From NCBI RefSeq assembly GCF_018687955.1, contig NZ_CP061309.1, positions 1,658,007 to 1,722,006 of the forward strand: a DNA stretch of 64,000 bases, in the 5' to 3' direction. The translations under genes and the position numbers were made by a program. How positions within the stretch are numbered: the stretch's first letter is position 1; each line of letters starts with the position of its first letter. The DNA comes from Polynucleobacter ibericus (GTDB lineage: Bacteria > Pseudomonadota > Gammaproteobacteria > Burkholderiales > Burkholderiaceae). This document shows, piece after piece, positions 8,976-18,153 of the stretch. A model generated the notes under the pieces. It was not told the DNA's origin, did no database searches, and was given only the letters and a program-made list of their open reading frames with translations.

Positions 8976-9596
8976 ATGGATGATCAAGTACTACGGTCAC
9001 TCGTGAAGTGGCCAAATGTGCCTGATTGCTTTGGTTGGCTTGCTTTAGATCGTCGCGGTCAATGGCGCATGCGAGATGAGTTCACACAAAAAAATAATCT
9101 CCCAGGCAATGTGATTCAACATGCAGCCCTCAATGAATTTATTGCACGTAACTATGCCTGCGATGAACTCGGTAGATACTTTTTTCAAAACGGGCCGCAA
9201 CGTGTTTTTATTACTTTGGATATTACCCCTTGGATAGTCAGAATCACTCCGAGCGACCATGGTCAAAATTTCATGAATCAATGCCATCAACCAATGGAGC
9301 CCACCGCCGCGCTTAGCGATGAGAAGGGCAATATTTATATTATCGGCAAGGTAGATCACATTGTTTGTAATAGCAGTAACCATGACAACAATCAATTTAT
9401 TAAAAGCGATTGTCAAACCATTGCCCTCTTACATGATCACGATCTGGATCATTTTTCTGAGTTAGCTAAGCTGCGCGAGGAAGCATGCAGTTTTGGGGGT
9501 TCTTGGGTTTGGCAAGAAAAATCACTACCTTTAGATCCTATTCATTCTGAAGAACTAGCCTCTCGCTTTAACTTCAGAGCAAAACCGCAGCCCTAG
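8976..9596 (+). CDS. Conserved hypothetical protein (possibly DUF2946-annotated family)
   Basis: A 206-residue soluble protein with no signal peptide or membrane segment. The first half contains KWPNVPDCFGWLALDRRGQWRMRD, RNYACDELGRYFFQNGPQRV and TPWIVRI, a pattern I recall from a conserved Burkholderiales family, in some genomes labelled DUF2946. A HDHDLDHFSELAKLREE stretch near residue 150 is charged and helical. It starts 3 bp after the SnoaL-like gene, and its stop overlaps the stop of the convergent protease gene through a shared CTAG. Function unknown. Confidence 0.8.
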   Translation: MDDQVLRSLVKWPNVPDCFGWLALDRRGQWRMRDEFTQKNNLPGNVIQHAALNEFIARNYACDELGRYFFQNGPQRVFITLDITPWIVRITPSDHGQNFMNQCHQPMEPTAALSDEKGNIYIIGKVDHIVCNSSNHDNNQFIKSDCQTIALLHDHDLDHFSELAKLREEACSFGGSWVWQEKSLPLDPIHSEELASRFNFRAKPQP

Positions 9597-11293
9597 CCTG
9601 GCATTTGCTTACCCTGCTCCTTGAGCTCATCTTGATACTGACGCTGCATCTCGCGGAGACGCGCATCGATACTAGACCCTTGATAAAAGTCAGCCCCGCC
9701 AGCAGAGCGGGCAATGCGAAGTTGCTCAATTGCAGAAGGCCAAGCACCTTCAAGCGCATATTTTTCACCCAGCGCGTAATGACGCATAGGTACATTCTTA
9801 GCCTGATCGTAGGCCTTAGAAAGCAAGTTCCACCAAACAATTTCATTTGGCTGAGATCTTGTGCGAGCCTTTAACCAAGAGATGGCTTCATTAGTACGAC
9901 CTAGTTTTAATTCAGCATTAATCATAGCGGCACCAGCCGCATATGATTGCGGATACGCACGTAAGGTAGCCTGAGCAATTTGAAGAGCTTCTTCGCCCTT
10001 ACCTTTAGCAAGCGCAAGTTCAGAAGCAGTAACATCCAAAGACAAACTTTGCCTCTGAATTGGCGATCCCGGTGCACTTGCTTTCTGAGCTAAGTTACGG
10101 GCTTGCTGTAGGTTAAATTCGGCCTGATCTATTTTCCCTTGGCGCTGTGCAATCAGTGCTAAGCCATAAAAACCTTCCATCTGTTTACCAATTTGTGCTT
10201 GCTTACTCAAACTATCAAAGGTATTTTTTAAGTCATACATTCCACTTGAGCTACCTGCCTGCTCCATCCGTGCTCGCGCTTTAATGAAATAAAACTCAAC
10301 GGAACTTGACACATTACGTGCAGGTACAGTACGCGCCCGATCTTGCATGTCAGCAATACGGTCAGTTGTCAAAGGGTGGGTGCGCACGTAGGTAGGCACA
10401 CCTTTATCCATAATGCCAGTCGCTTTTTGTAGGCGCTGGAAAAAGCCTGGCGCTCCATTTACGTCGTATCCACTGGCATCCAATATCTGAAAACCGACTC
10501 GGTCAGCCTCACGCTCAGCATCTCTTGAATAAGAGAGTTGATTATTAATCGCCGCAGCTTGACCGCCTTGCATCAGACCAGCGCCCGCAGAGGGATTGCG
10601 TGAAGCTGCTAAGGCTCCCAAGACAATACCGGCCAATGCAATCATCATATTGGTTGTTTGCTTATCCATCTGACGCGCTAGGTGACGCTGCAATACATGA
10701 CCAGTCTCATGCCCCATCACTGAAGCCACCTCAGAATCGGATTCAGCGCTCACAATCAGGCCCGTATGAAAGCCAATAAAACCGCCCGGTAATGCAAACG
10801 CATTGATACTGCTATCTTTAACGGCAAACACTTCAAAATCATAGGCGCCGCTTCCTTGTTCATTTGCGCCCCCTAATTGCAGCTTACGGGCAGCCTGCAA
10901 TAAACGACGCTCCATCTGATTTAAAAAGTCATAAAGAGGTAAATCATTGGAATAGTCAGGATCAGGTCGAATTTGACGCATGATCATTTCGCCATACTTA
11001 CGTTCATCCACTCGACTAAGAGAATCACCGCCTGGATCACCCATATCAGGCAGGATGATTGTTGGCTGGCTACGTAAAGAGCTTCGTGTTGGCGCATTCG
11101 CTGGACGAGCATCAGGGGATTGCATGGCTCGACCAATATTTTCGAGAGCAGCAGAATTGCCCTCCACGGAGACATCCCCAATAGGGGGTGCAGCGTGAGC
11201 AGGAAATCCAGACCAAGCGAGCCCCAGCATCAGCCAAACGGCCAAGGTGCGGCTTAAAAATGTGGTTTTTGGAACTGACTTTATGTCTTGCAT
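9593..11293 (-). CDS. Periplasmic M48 metalloprotease with TPR region, BepA-like
   Basis: Likely periplasmic chaperone/protease for outer-membrane protein quality control, resembling BepA (YfgC). The 566-residue protein has an N-terminal signal (hydrophobic stretch about 14-35 ending PAHA). The zinc motif HETGH is at 195-199 and the third-ligand region EREAD at 260-264. A C-terminal half of TPR-like helices (about 350-545) includes [22 protein letters not shown]. The window also encodes LptD and SurA, both part of the pathway BepA serves in E. coli. It diverges from moaC with only 23 bp between start codons. The exact orthology to BepA is inferred. Confidence 0.9.
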   Translation of the reverse strand: MQDIKSVPKTTFLSRTLAVWLMLGLAWSGFPAHAAPPIGDVSVEGNSAALENIGRAMQSPDARPANAPTRSSLRSQPTIILPDMGDPGGDSLSRVDERKYGEMIMRQIRPDPDYSNDLPLYDFLNQMERRLLQAARKLQLGGANEQGSGAYDFEVFAVKDSSINAFALPGGFIGFHTGLIVSAESDSEVASVMGHETGHVLQRHLARQMDKQTTNMMIALAGIVLGALAASRNPSAGAGLMQGGQAAAINNQLSYSRDAEREADRVGFQILDASGYDVNGAPGFFQRLQKATGIMDKGVPTYVRTHPLTTDRIADMQDRARTVPARNVSSSVEFYFIKARARMEQAGSSSGMYDLKNTFDSLSKQAQIGKQMEGFYGLALIAQRQGKIDQAEFNLQQARNLAQKASAPGSPIQRQSLSLDVTASELALAKGKGEEALQIAQATLRAYPQSYAAGAAMINAELKLGRTNEAISWLKARTRSQPNEIVWWNLLSKAYDQAKNVPMRHYALGEKYALEGAWPSAIEQLRIARSAGGADFYQGSSIDARLREMQRQYQDELKEQGKQMPG

Positions 11294-11316
11294 CTCTATA
11301 TGGTAAAACTTATCCC

Positions 11317-11793
11317 ATGAACAAACTAACTCATTTTGATGCCAGCGGGCAAGCCCACATGGTAAACGTTGGTGATAAGCCTAACACTCATCGCATAGCT
11401 ATTGCTAGCGGCAAGATCACCATGCTTCCCGATACCTTCAAAATGGTTGAATCCGGTACCCACAAAAAGGGGGATGTCCTAGGTATTGCCCGCATTGCTG
11501 GAATTCAAGCCTCCAAGAGAACATCCGATCTAATTCCGCTCTGCCATCCGCTAGCACTCACTCATGTGAGTCTAGAATTCCAGACCAACTCCAAAGACAG
11601 CAGCATTACTTGCCAAGTCAGAGCAGAAACCACAGGTCCAACCGGCGTCGAAATGGAAGCCCTCACCGCAGTCCAAGTTGCCCTCCTCACAATCTACGAT
11701 ATGTGTAAAGCTGTTGACCGCGGCATGGTGATGGGTGATGTGAAGCTTCTTGAGAAGAGTGGTGGGAAGAGCGGGGAATGGAAGCAGGGTTAG
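11317..11793 (+). CDS. moaC: Cyclic pyranopterin monophosphate synthase MoaC
   Basis: Second step of molybdenum-cofactor synthesis, forming cyclic pyranopterin monophosphate. The frame is open further upstream, but the ATG at 11317 gives the family length (158 residues) and the usual beginning [18 protein letters not shown]. Signatures include [28 protein letters not shown] and [10 protein letters not shown], then [11 protein letters not shown], containing conserved Lys, His and Asp residues of the active site. It is the only moa gene in the window, and its end converges with the glycosyltransferase block. Confidence 0.95.
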   Translation: MNKLTHFDASGQAHMVNVGDKPNTHRIAIASGKITMLPDTFKMVESGTHKKGDVLGIARIAGIQASKRTSDLIPLCHPLALTHVSLEFQTNSKDSSITCQVRAETTGPTGVEMEALTAVQVALLTIYDMCKAVDRGMVMGDVKLLEKSGGKSGEWKQG

Positions 11794-11803
11794 CAGTCTT
11801 TAC

Positions 11804-12787
11804 TTAAGCAAGTAGCTCCACCCACTTACTCGAAAGATTCCGAATGGAATACTTTGGTACGACATCAAGTTGTGCAAGCTTTACTTGATCATGAAACATT
11901 GCAGGGTCTTGAATGAGCGATCTAAACTCTTCACTATCAATATCAACATAGTATTTTTTAAAATCTTTATAGCTATCAAGGGCACCGGCAGCCACTGGCA
12001 AACCAAGCGCAAGCGCTGTAATTAATCTATTCGAGCTTGCGCCATTCTTCTTTAGATCAGCATTATTGATTGGAATAATACAAGCATCAGCTAATTTTGA
12101 AGCATGTACCATAGCCTCTTGAGACCAGATAGCAAGCTGAATTTGAATTTCAGCTTCTGAGATCAATTTAACTTTTGAAAAATATTCTAACCCAACCTGA
12201 TTGGACAAGATAATTAATCTAATTTGATCTCCAGCCCTAAAGCCTAGCTTGATAAAAGAAATTAAATATTCAATATTAGATGCGTGACCAAACCACAAGA
12301 AAGTAATTGGTTTATTCACTGGCTTTATAGTTTGAGGAAGACACTCAATCGCATCTTCTACTAACTCAATTTTTCCAGAATAATATTTAGCCAGGTTTTG
12401 CTTCATCATTCGTGAGGACGTTACGACAACATCAACCATGCATAGTACATTTCGGTAAAAGTCTGACATACTTGACTCAAAGCCAAGATGGTGATCCGTA
12501 TAGTCCAAAAAAATTTTGGCCCCAGATCTTTTTGCATGCTCGATTTGCTCAAGCCACTGAACTTGTCGAGTCTGGATATTATTGCCACCAATTTTGGTAA
12601 CTACGACCTTATCAGAGAGGTTAACAATAACCTCACCAAAAGTTACATTTTCACCATGTTCAACTAGACCTTTAATTGCAGGGCCAATGCGCAATCTCAT
12701 ACTGGCTAGATTTGAACTAAGAATGGACTCCAAGTCTTGATCGAACGCTTGGAGCAAGAAATGTACGCTAGTCAATTTAATTCCCAA
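11804..12787 (-). CDS. Glycosyltransferase-like protein, start uncertain
   Basis: A 327-residue protein with a GT4-like C-terminal half. FLWFGHASNIEYLISFI resembles the beta strand opening the nucleotide-sugar domain, and NGASSNRLITALALGLPVAA matches the donor-binding region where such enzymes read 'KSSNRxxxALAxGxPV'. The frame opens with TTG at 12787 without a clear ribosome site; another TTG four codons in follows a GGGA, and the first ATG is codon 30. The N-terminus may therefore be mis-set or shortened. It is the last gene of the minus-strand glycosyltransferase block, 140 bp below its neighbour. Donor and acceptor are unknown. Confidence 0.75.
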   Translation of the reverse strand: MGIKLTSVHFLLQAFDQDLESILSSNLASMRLRIGPAIKGLVEHGENVTFGEVIVNLSDKVVVTKIGGNNIQTRQVQWLEQIEHAKRSGAKIFLDYTDHHLGFESSMSDFYRNVLCMVDVVVTSSRMMKQNLAKYYSGKIELVEDAIECLPQTIKPVNKPITFLWFGHASNIEYLISFIKLGFRAGDQIRLIILSNQVGLEYFSKVKLISEAEIQIQLAIWSQEAMVHASKLADACIIPINNADLKKNGASSNRLITALALGLPVAAGALDSYKDFKKYYVDIDSEEFRSLIQDPAMFHDQVKLAQLDVVPKYSIRNLSSKWVELLA

Positions 12788-12927
12788 ATAAAATTGTATG
12801 TATAACTTAAGCTAAGATAATCAGGGGATACAACCCATCATACGGCGTCAATCGGCCAGCCATAAAACAGGGTCGCTACAAAAGACTCACGCCAAGACTT
12901 TCAGTTGAAACTTGGTCGTATTTATAG

Positions 12928-13611
12928 CTAATCAAACCCCTCACTCATCCTTGCATAACTTTTCTTCCATGCATCGGACATCGGCTCATTAGCGTAGTCC
13001 TTAAAACATGGAGTGCCTAATGTGTAATGAATGAGCTTTGCATTCGGATTTTCTGGGTACTCAATCGCAAGCCAGTTCCATTCCGCGACAAGTCCACCGA
13101 TTAACTCATCCTCAAGCCAAGAAAATCGATGTAAATATGATCCTGGCTGACCTTGAATGAATTCTGGCGTAAGGATGGCATTTTTTGGATGTCCACAGTT
13201 CCATAGAATTAAGCTTGACCAATTTTTTCTTGGGTAATCTTCATTTTTATTGCCTAAGTATTTTTTGGCAGCCTTAGTTTTATAGTCATGTTTTACAACC
13301 TGAACTGCCTTAGTCTCATCTCTCAAAGACCATAGCTCAGCAATATCTGCCTGACAAACCATATCACCATCAGCAAATATTGCCCACCCAGAATAATTCA
13401 TTAAATATGGCGTAAGAAACCTAGAGTAGATAAACTTATTGCTACCATCTTTGTGCACTTCTTTGTATTTATTTAGGGTATTTTCGGCTAGAGGAAGAAA
13501 TTGAACGGACAACGTGGCTCGATCAATAATGGTTTGGCAAAAAACATGATATGCAACAGCCTCTCTCTGATCAAAGCCAACTACTAAGTTAATTTTATTT
13601 AAGGATTTCAT
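12928..13611 (-). CDS. Glycosyltransferase, GT8-like
   Basis: A 227-residue protein with a GT-A-type layout: VVGFDQREAVAYHVFCQTI at the N-terminus, the metal-binding FADGDMVCQADIAELW (DxD-type motif) near residue 78, and a C-terminal region with WNWLAIEYPENPNAKLIHYTLGTPCF, where GT8-like enzymes place a conserved His. It overlaps the upstream TPR-glycosyltransferase by 17 bp, so the two are probably translated together. There is no signal peptide or membrane helix, so it is probably cytoplasmic. The sugar transferred cannot be read from sequence. Confidence 0.82.
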   Translation of the reverse strand: MKSLNKINLVVGFDQREAVAYHVFCQTIIDRATLSVQFLPLAENTLNKYKEVHKDGSNKFIYSRFLTPYLMNYSGWAIFADGDMVCQADIAELWSLRDETKAVQVVKHDYKTKAAKKYLGNKNEDYPRKNWSSLILWNCGHPKNAILTPEFIQGQPGSYLHRFSWLEDELIGGLVAEWNWLAIEYPENPNAKLIHYTLGTPCFKDYANEPMSDAWKKSYARMSEGFD

Positions 13612-15679
13612 TTTTTAATTTAGCGGCTATAGCTTTAATAGCATCATTCCATTCGAAATTTTGATTTTGAGAATATAAAGTAATGCTCGGATACCAGCTG
13701 CTTGTAGTTTCATCATGCCAATACCAAATGCGCCCAGTAGAATAAGGCACTAATAAAAGGACTGCTTTACCCAGGGCCCCAGCTAAATGGGCGGTTACAT
13801 TGCTGGTGGTGATTATAAGATCGCAGGTTTGGATAATCGAAAGCAAGCCATCTATGTCATTAAATAAATCAATACCATCTATAGTTGTTAATTTAGTACC
13901 GAAGTTCTTTTCTAAGCTCTGTATTTCTTGCTGAGTATCTCCATACTGCAGATTTATAAATTCACATCCATCAACCTGAAAGATCTCATTTAAGTCTGAA
14001 AGTAAAAGACTTTTATCCTTACCAATCCTTTCGTTTATGCTTTTCCATGCTACACCACACTTAATTTTTTTTATGGCGTCAAAATTATTTTTGAGTGTTT
14101 TCGTGAATTCATCGTTAACTTCAAGATATGGAACTCTTCGGCCATTCATATCTGGAGTCATATTAAATATCACTGGAAGAGTGGCAAGTGGTATCTGAGC
14201 GTCATATAAATTAGTATTTAATGGGGCATTCTTATCGATAAATGTAATCTCGGGAAATGATCGAGATAGGATTGGCAGCAACTTTGCATCTGTGGAGACC
14301 GTAATATTTTCAGCCCTATTTTTAACAATCCCCAGTATTGACGCATAAAAAATAATGTCTCCAACACCTTGCTCCGTGAATACGAGCAAATGCTTGCAGT
14401 TTGATCCATTCCATATTTCCAAGTCCTCAATTGCCCTCTTAAATTTGGCATCTTTTGCCATTAAGCGCCAATCATAATCGGCCCATCCAGACTGATATTT
14501 CTTAAGAAATAAGTTCAATAGGGATTTGTTGGCCCAAACTTCCTGATAGTCGGGCTTTAGACTCAGGGCTTTATCGTAATGAGTAATCGCCTCGTCATAA
14601 TGTTTTGTTTCATTTAGAGCTGTCCCCTTATTGAACCAAGCTTCGTAATAGTCGGGCTTTAGACTCAGGGCTTTATCGTAATGAAAAATCGCTTCATCAT
14701 ATCGCTTCAATGCATTTAGAGTTGCCCCTTTATTAGACCAAGCTTCGTGATAGTCGGGCTTTAGACTCAGGGCTTTATCGTAATGAGTAATCGCCTCGTC
14801 ATAACACTTTAGCTGATGCAGAGTCACCCCTTTGTTAAACCAAGCTTCGTGATAGTCGGGCTTTAGACTAAGGGCTTTATCGTAATGAGTAGTCGCCTCG
14901 TCATAACGTTCAAGCTCCTTCAAAGCCATGCCTTTATTAGCCCAAGCTTCATGATGATCGGGTTTAAGGCTAAGAACTTTATCGTATTGCATAATGGCCT
15001 CTTCATAACGCTGAAGAGCATGTAAGGTCGCCCCTTTATTACTCAAAACTTCGTGATAGTCAGGCTTTAGACTAAGGGCTTTATCGTAATGAGCAATCGC
15101 CTCCTCATAACGTTTGAGCTCGTGCAGATCAGCACCCTTATTAAACCAAGCCTGGTAATGGTCGGGCTTAAGGCTAAGGACTTTATCGTACTGCGCAATG
15201 GCCTCGTCATAACGCCGAAGTACATGAAGGGTCGCCCCTTTATTAAACCAAGCCTCTAAATAATCGGGCTTTAAACCCAGCGCATTGCTATAACTAAGCA
15301 AAGCATCTTCATAGCGGGCCAAATTCGACGCAGTTTTACCATAGTTGAGCCATGCCTCCGGATTATTGGGGGCTAGAGTAACTGCCTTTTTATGATGCGC
15401 AAGGGCATCTTTATCATTTCCTGAATCTGCAAGAGCTTTCGCCAAGTTGTACTGTATGGAGGCATCGTCAGGATGAATTCGAGCAGCCCTAGCTAAATAA
15501 TCAGCCGCTTCCTTGTAATTTGATTGCGAAGCTTTAATTAAGCCAAGTATATGTAGTGCTGGGAGATTTTTTGAATCGACCTTTAGAACTCTTCTTAAAA
15601 TTAAATCAGCGCTATCAAAATTACCGCCCTGAAAAGCTTGTATGGCTTGTTGAAGCATTAATTGAAGTTGAGGGTTCAT
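13595..15679 (-). CDS. TPR-array protein with C-terminal glycosyltransferase domain
   Basis: A 694-residue fusion. Residues 1-142 hold about four degenerate TPRs, 143-380 hold seven nearly identical 34-residue TPRs (core NKGATLH...YDEAI.HYDKALSLKPDY), and 400-694 form a GT9/GT41-like domain. That domain has FTEQGVGDIIFYASI near 434 and TTSNVTAHLAGALGKAV near 625, ending in SSWYPSITLYSQ. The architecture resembles O-GlcNAc-transferase-like bacterial proteins in which the TPRs present a protein acceptor. It overlaps the downstream GT8-like gene by 17 bp. The target is inferred, not shown; the adjacent pilin is one candidate. Confidence 0.85.
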   Translation of the reverse strand: MNPQLQLMLQQAIQAFQGGNFDSADLILRRVLKVDSKNLPALHILGLIKASQSNYKEAADYLARAARIHPDDASIQYNLAKALADSGNDKDALAHHKKAVTLAPNNPEAWLNYGKTASNLARYEDALLSYSNALGLKPDYLEAWFNKGATLHVLRRYDEAIAQYDKVLSLKPDHYQAWFNKGADLHELKRYEEAIAHYDKALSLKPDYHEVLSNKGATLHALQRYEEAIMQYDKVLSLKPDHHEAWANKGMALKELERYDEATTHYDKALSLKPDYHEAWFNKGVTLHQLKCYDEAITHYDKALSLKPDYHEAWSNKGATLNALKRYDEAIFHYDKALSLKPDYYEAWFNKGTALNETKHYDEAITHYDKALSLKPDYQEVWANKSLLNLFLKKYQSGWADYDWRLMAKDAKFKRAIEDLEIWNGSNCKHLLVFTEQGVGDIIFYASILGIVKNRAENITVSTDAKLLPILSRSFPEITFIDKNAPLNTNLYDAQIPLATLPVIFNMTPDMNGRRVPYLEVNDEFTKTLKNNFDAIKKIKCGVAWKSINERIGKDKSLLLSDLNEIFQVDGCEFINLQYGDTQQEIQSLEKNFGTKLTTIDGIDLFNDIDGLLSIIQTCDLIITTSNVTAHLAGALGKAVLLLVPYSTGRIWYWHDETTSSWYPSITLYSQNQNFEWNDAIKAIAAKLKNEILK
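14540..15253 (-). repeat. Seven tandem 102-bp TPR-coding repeats
   Basis: Codons 143-380 of the TPR-glycosyltransferase gene consist of seven in-frame 102-bp units that are alike at the DNA level. On the plus strand the phrase ctttatcgtaatgagtaatc recurs, with tagtcgggctttagactcag between copies. Silent positions are conserved too, which points to recent duplication or gene conversion and makes copy-number change likely. Confidence 0.9.
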
Positions 15680-15781
15680 GGTGTTATTTTAATGTAGTGA
15701 TGCAGATCTCTAAAAGAAGAGACTAATAGATCAATTATTTGCAACCCTTATATGGTCTTGGGACAAGCCCTCATGGAGCCT

Positions 15782-17251
15782 CTACTTTAGACGCTCTTCT
15801 AGGTTTGCTTTTACCCTTGCAAGCACTCCATCCCAGTCGTTCAATTGATCCTGTCTAAATAGTTTTACGGATGGGTACCACGGGCTATCCTCTCGATCCA
15901 ATAGCCATCTCCAATCTGGAATAAAAGAGAGTAGAACCCAAGTTTCTTTGCCGAGGGAGGCGCTAAGGTGAGGGACGCTCGTACACGTACTAATAACTAG
16001 ATCTACGCACTCTATTAATGCAGCAGTATCTCCAAAGCCTTGCAAATCTTCCCCAAAAAAATGAATATTTTCATGGGTCTCTAATGTTGCCTTATCACCC
16101 TCTTTAATCTCTTTTTGCAGGCAGATATAGTCATATCCCACTTCTGGCAGGGCTTTTAAAAATTCAGATAACTGCATACTGCGTTTAGCATCATTTTTAA
16201 AATTAGAGGCACTACTCCATGTTATTCCAATACGCGGCCTTGTCTTGGGTCCTAATTTTTCCAACCACTTCTCTACCTTTTTAGAATCCGCTTTGAAGTA
16301 AGTAGGTTTAGATGGTATTGATTGCAAATTTGTTTTAAATACTAGAGGTAGACTCATCAGCGGGCAGTAAAAATCGAACTCTGGTATCTCAGCCCCCTTA
16401 GTAATGATTTGAGAAACACCACTTAATCCGCCAAAAACATCAGCCAATGACTTTGGCGCCTCTAATATCACCTTAGCACCTAGCTGAGCAACCAGCTCAA
16501 CATATCTTGCGAAGTGAAGAGCATCTCCTAATCCTTGCTCACAATAGATCAGAATAGTTTTCCCTTGAAGTGATTCAGTCCCGAGCCACAAGGTTTGCGT
16601 AAACCCCCTTCTTACTCCACTAAATTCAAACTCCTCCCCTTTCCCCCATCGTGACTCGTAGAGTAAGAAGCCATCATCCAGGTTCCCACTCAAAAGCAAA
16701 GCCAATGATTTATGCCAATACGCTAAATAATGATCTGGCTGAAGTCGTATAGCATCATCATAGGATTGGATAGCGCTTTCTAATTGACCGCCCTCCAAAT
16801 ACGCATTTCCCTTATTGACGTAGGCTTTGACATCCATAGGATCAAGCTGTATCGCTTGCTCATATACAGCAATTGCTTCGGAATACCTATTGAGTTCTTG
16901 AAGAGCATTACCTTTGTTGCTGTATGCCTCAGCATAAGTTCTATCGAGCAATATCGCTTTTTCATAAAACTCTAAAGCTTTCTTGAAATGCTTTTGCTCT
17001 AAATATACGTTACCAATATTGCTTGCGAGCAATGCATTTTTTGGGGCATTTTTGAATGCCCGTCTAAACAAAGCCAGAGCTTTATCGTAATCTTTTCGTT
17101 GCGCCTCTAAGACACCCATTAGACGTAAAACATCAACACAATTAGGGTCAATATTAAAAGCTTGATTTAGAAATAATTCTGCCGCAAGACTATTTTGATT
17201 GCGGAGAGAATTTACGGCCTCCCCCAATAGGTATCTTAGCCGTTCATTCAT
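15782..17251 (-). CDS. TPR protein with C-terminal glycosyltransferase domain, second copy
   Basis: A 489-residue paralogue in layout of the next gene: TPRs occupy about residues 5-200 (for example AYSNKGNALQELNRYSEAIAVY). The C-terminal GT-B-like domain has CEQGLGDALHFARY at 237-250 and STCTSVPHLSASLGKETWVLL, then PDWRWLLDREDSPWYPS near the end. These repeats are more diverged than those of its neighbour. It lies between the pilin gene (250 bp upstream) and the 694-residue protein (102 bp downstream). A perfect TTGACA at 17386-17391 upstream has only a weak -10 (CAATAG, 17363-17368). A protein glycosyltransferase role is inferred. Confidence 0.85.
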   Translation of the reverse strand: MNERLRYLLGEAVNSLRNQNSLAAELFLNQAFNIDPNCVDVLRLMGVLEAQRKDYDKALALFRRAFKNAPKNALLASNIGNVYLEQKHFKKALEFYEKAILLDRTYAEAYSNKGNALQELNRYSEAIAVYEQAIQLDPMDVKAYVNKGNAYLEGGQLESAIQSYDDAIRLQPDHYLAYWHKSLALLLSGNLDDGFLLYESRWGKGEEFEFSGVRRGFTQTLWLGTESLQGKTILIYCEQGLGDALHFARYVELVAQLGAKVILEAPKSLADVFGGLSGVSQIITKGAEIPEFDFYCPLMSLPLVFKTNLQSIPSKPTYFKADSKKVEKWLEKLGPKTRPRIGITWSSASNFKNDAKRSMQLSEFLKALPEVGYDYICLQKEIKEGDKATLETHENIHFFGEDLQGFGDTAALIECVDLVISTCTSVPHLSASLGKETWVLLSFIPDWRWLLDREDSPWYPSVKLFRQDQLNDWDGVLARVKANLEERLK

Positions 17252-17457
17252 CTGATTAAATAATATTTAGATAAAGTCAAAATACGTATGCTTAAAATAT
17301 TTTAAAGTGAAAGTAGATTTTTCGAAATGCAATTACATTAAAAATGCCAGCTTGAAATACATCTATTGCTTGCTAGAGTATTCACTGTCAATGTGGCTTT
17401 ATATAGTGATTTTATTACTAAGCCCTAAGATAAGCACAAAATAAATTGAATTTAGAG

Positions 17458-17484
17458 TGGGCCGCCAGTGTGAATGGCAGCCCA
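17458..17484 (-). other. Stem-loop downstream of the pilin gene
   Basis: TGGGCcGCCA and TGGCaGCCCA form a hairpin 18 bp after the pilin stop. On the pilin strand no T-run follows, so it looks more like a transcript-stabilising or weak termination hairpin than a full intrinsic terminator. Confidence 0.5.
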
Positions 17485-17501
17485 AAAAACAAATTACTTT
17501 A

Positions 17502-18032
17502 CTATTTAGTCAATCTGCATTCCGAAGGGAGTAACTGAGGAATCAAATTCGTTTCCGTGGATCTACACGACCATCCTCCTGCCCAAGAAGATCCCTCCGG
17601 CTTTGATAAATCCACAGGTTTTGGAGTGTTTGCATCAGGCTCATTAGTGGGGAATAAATGCAGAGTATTCTTTCCCTCTGGAGCTACACTCACTTGGTAG
17701 TCAATAGCAATGGCACCCGAAGGAGTAATTTCAATGAGCTTAACGCTGCGAGTAGGCGTGAAAGTAAATGATCCATTAGTTGCCTCGTCCATCTGCACGG
17801 TTCCGCGACTTGCAAAAGCTTCAGTTACCGCAAGCTTAGCGCTAGAAGATAAATTCATACCCTCCACAACACGACTGCGAGCAATATAGTCCTGATACTG
17901 CGGTACTGCCACTGCCACCAGGATTCCGATAATGGCTACGACAACCATTACTTCAATTAAAGTAAACCCAGCTTCCGAGGTTTGATCTTGAGAGTTTTTC
18001 AGACTCTCCATTTCTTTATAAATACTCTGCAT
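17502..18032 (-). CDS. Type IV pilin (PilA-like)
   Basis: Major or minor type IVa-like pilin. After a leader comes the prepilin peptidase site G/FTLIEVMVVVAIIGILVAVAVPQ, with Glu at mature position 5, then YQDYIARSRVVEG and a globular domain. Two cysteines near the C-terminus (WSCRS and PSECR) can form the D-region disulfide. The start at 18032 is preceded by AGGAG at good distance, giving an unusually long 22-residue leader; the alternative ATG at 18011 gives 15 residues but lacks a ribosome site. Other pil genes are absent, as is usual for pilA. TPR-glycosyltransferase genes follow directly. Confidence 0.92.
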   Translation of the reverse strand: MQSIYKEMESLKNSQDQTSEAGFTLIEVMVVVAIIGILVAVAVPQYQDYIARSRVVEGMNLSSSAKLAVTEAFASRGTVQMDEATNGSFTFTPTRSVKLIEITPSGAIAIDYQVSVAPEGKNTLHLFPTNEPDANTPKPVDLSKPEGSSWAGGWSCRSTETNLIPQLLPSECRLTK

Positions 18033-18100
18033 AATTTCTAGCTCCTGAGGTGAAATTCCTCATCATCCAGTCTACGCCTTTTGAATTCAAGGAACACTGG

Positions 18101-18136
18101 AAAAGAAAAAGCCGGCTTTTTAGACCGGCTTTTTCT
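18101..18136 (-). terminator. Intrinsic terminator after the TerC gene
   Basis: AAAAAGCCGG (18106-18115) pairs with CCGGCTTTTT (18125-18134). Read on the minus strand the hairpin is followed by a T-rich run, 18 bp after the TerC-family stop. It separates that gene from pilA. Confidence 0.9.
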
Positions 18137-18153
18137 GATTCGGATGCAATCAA

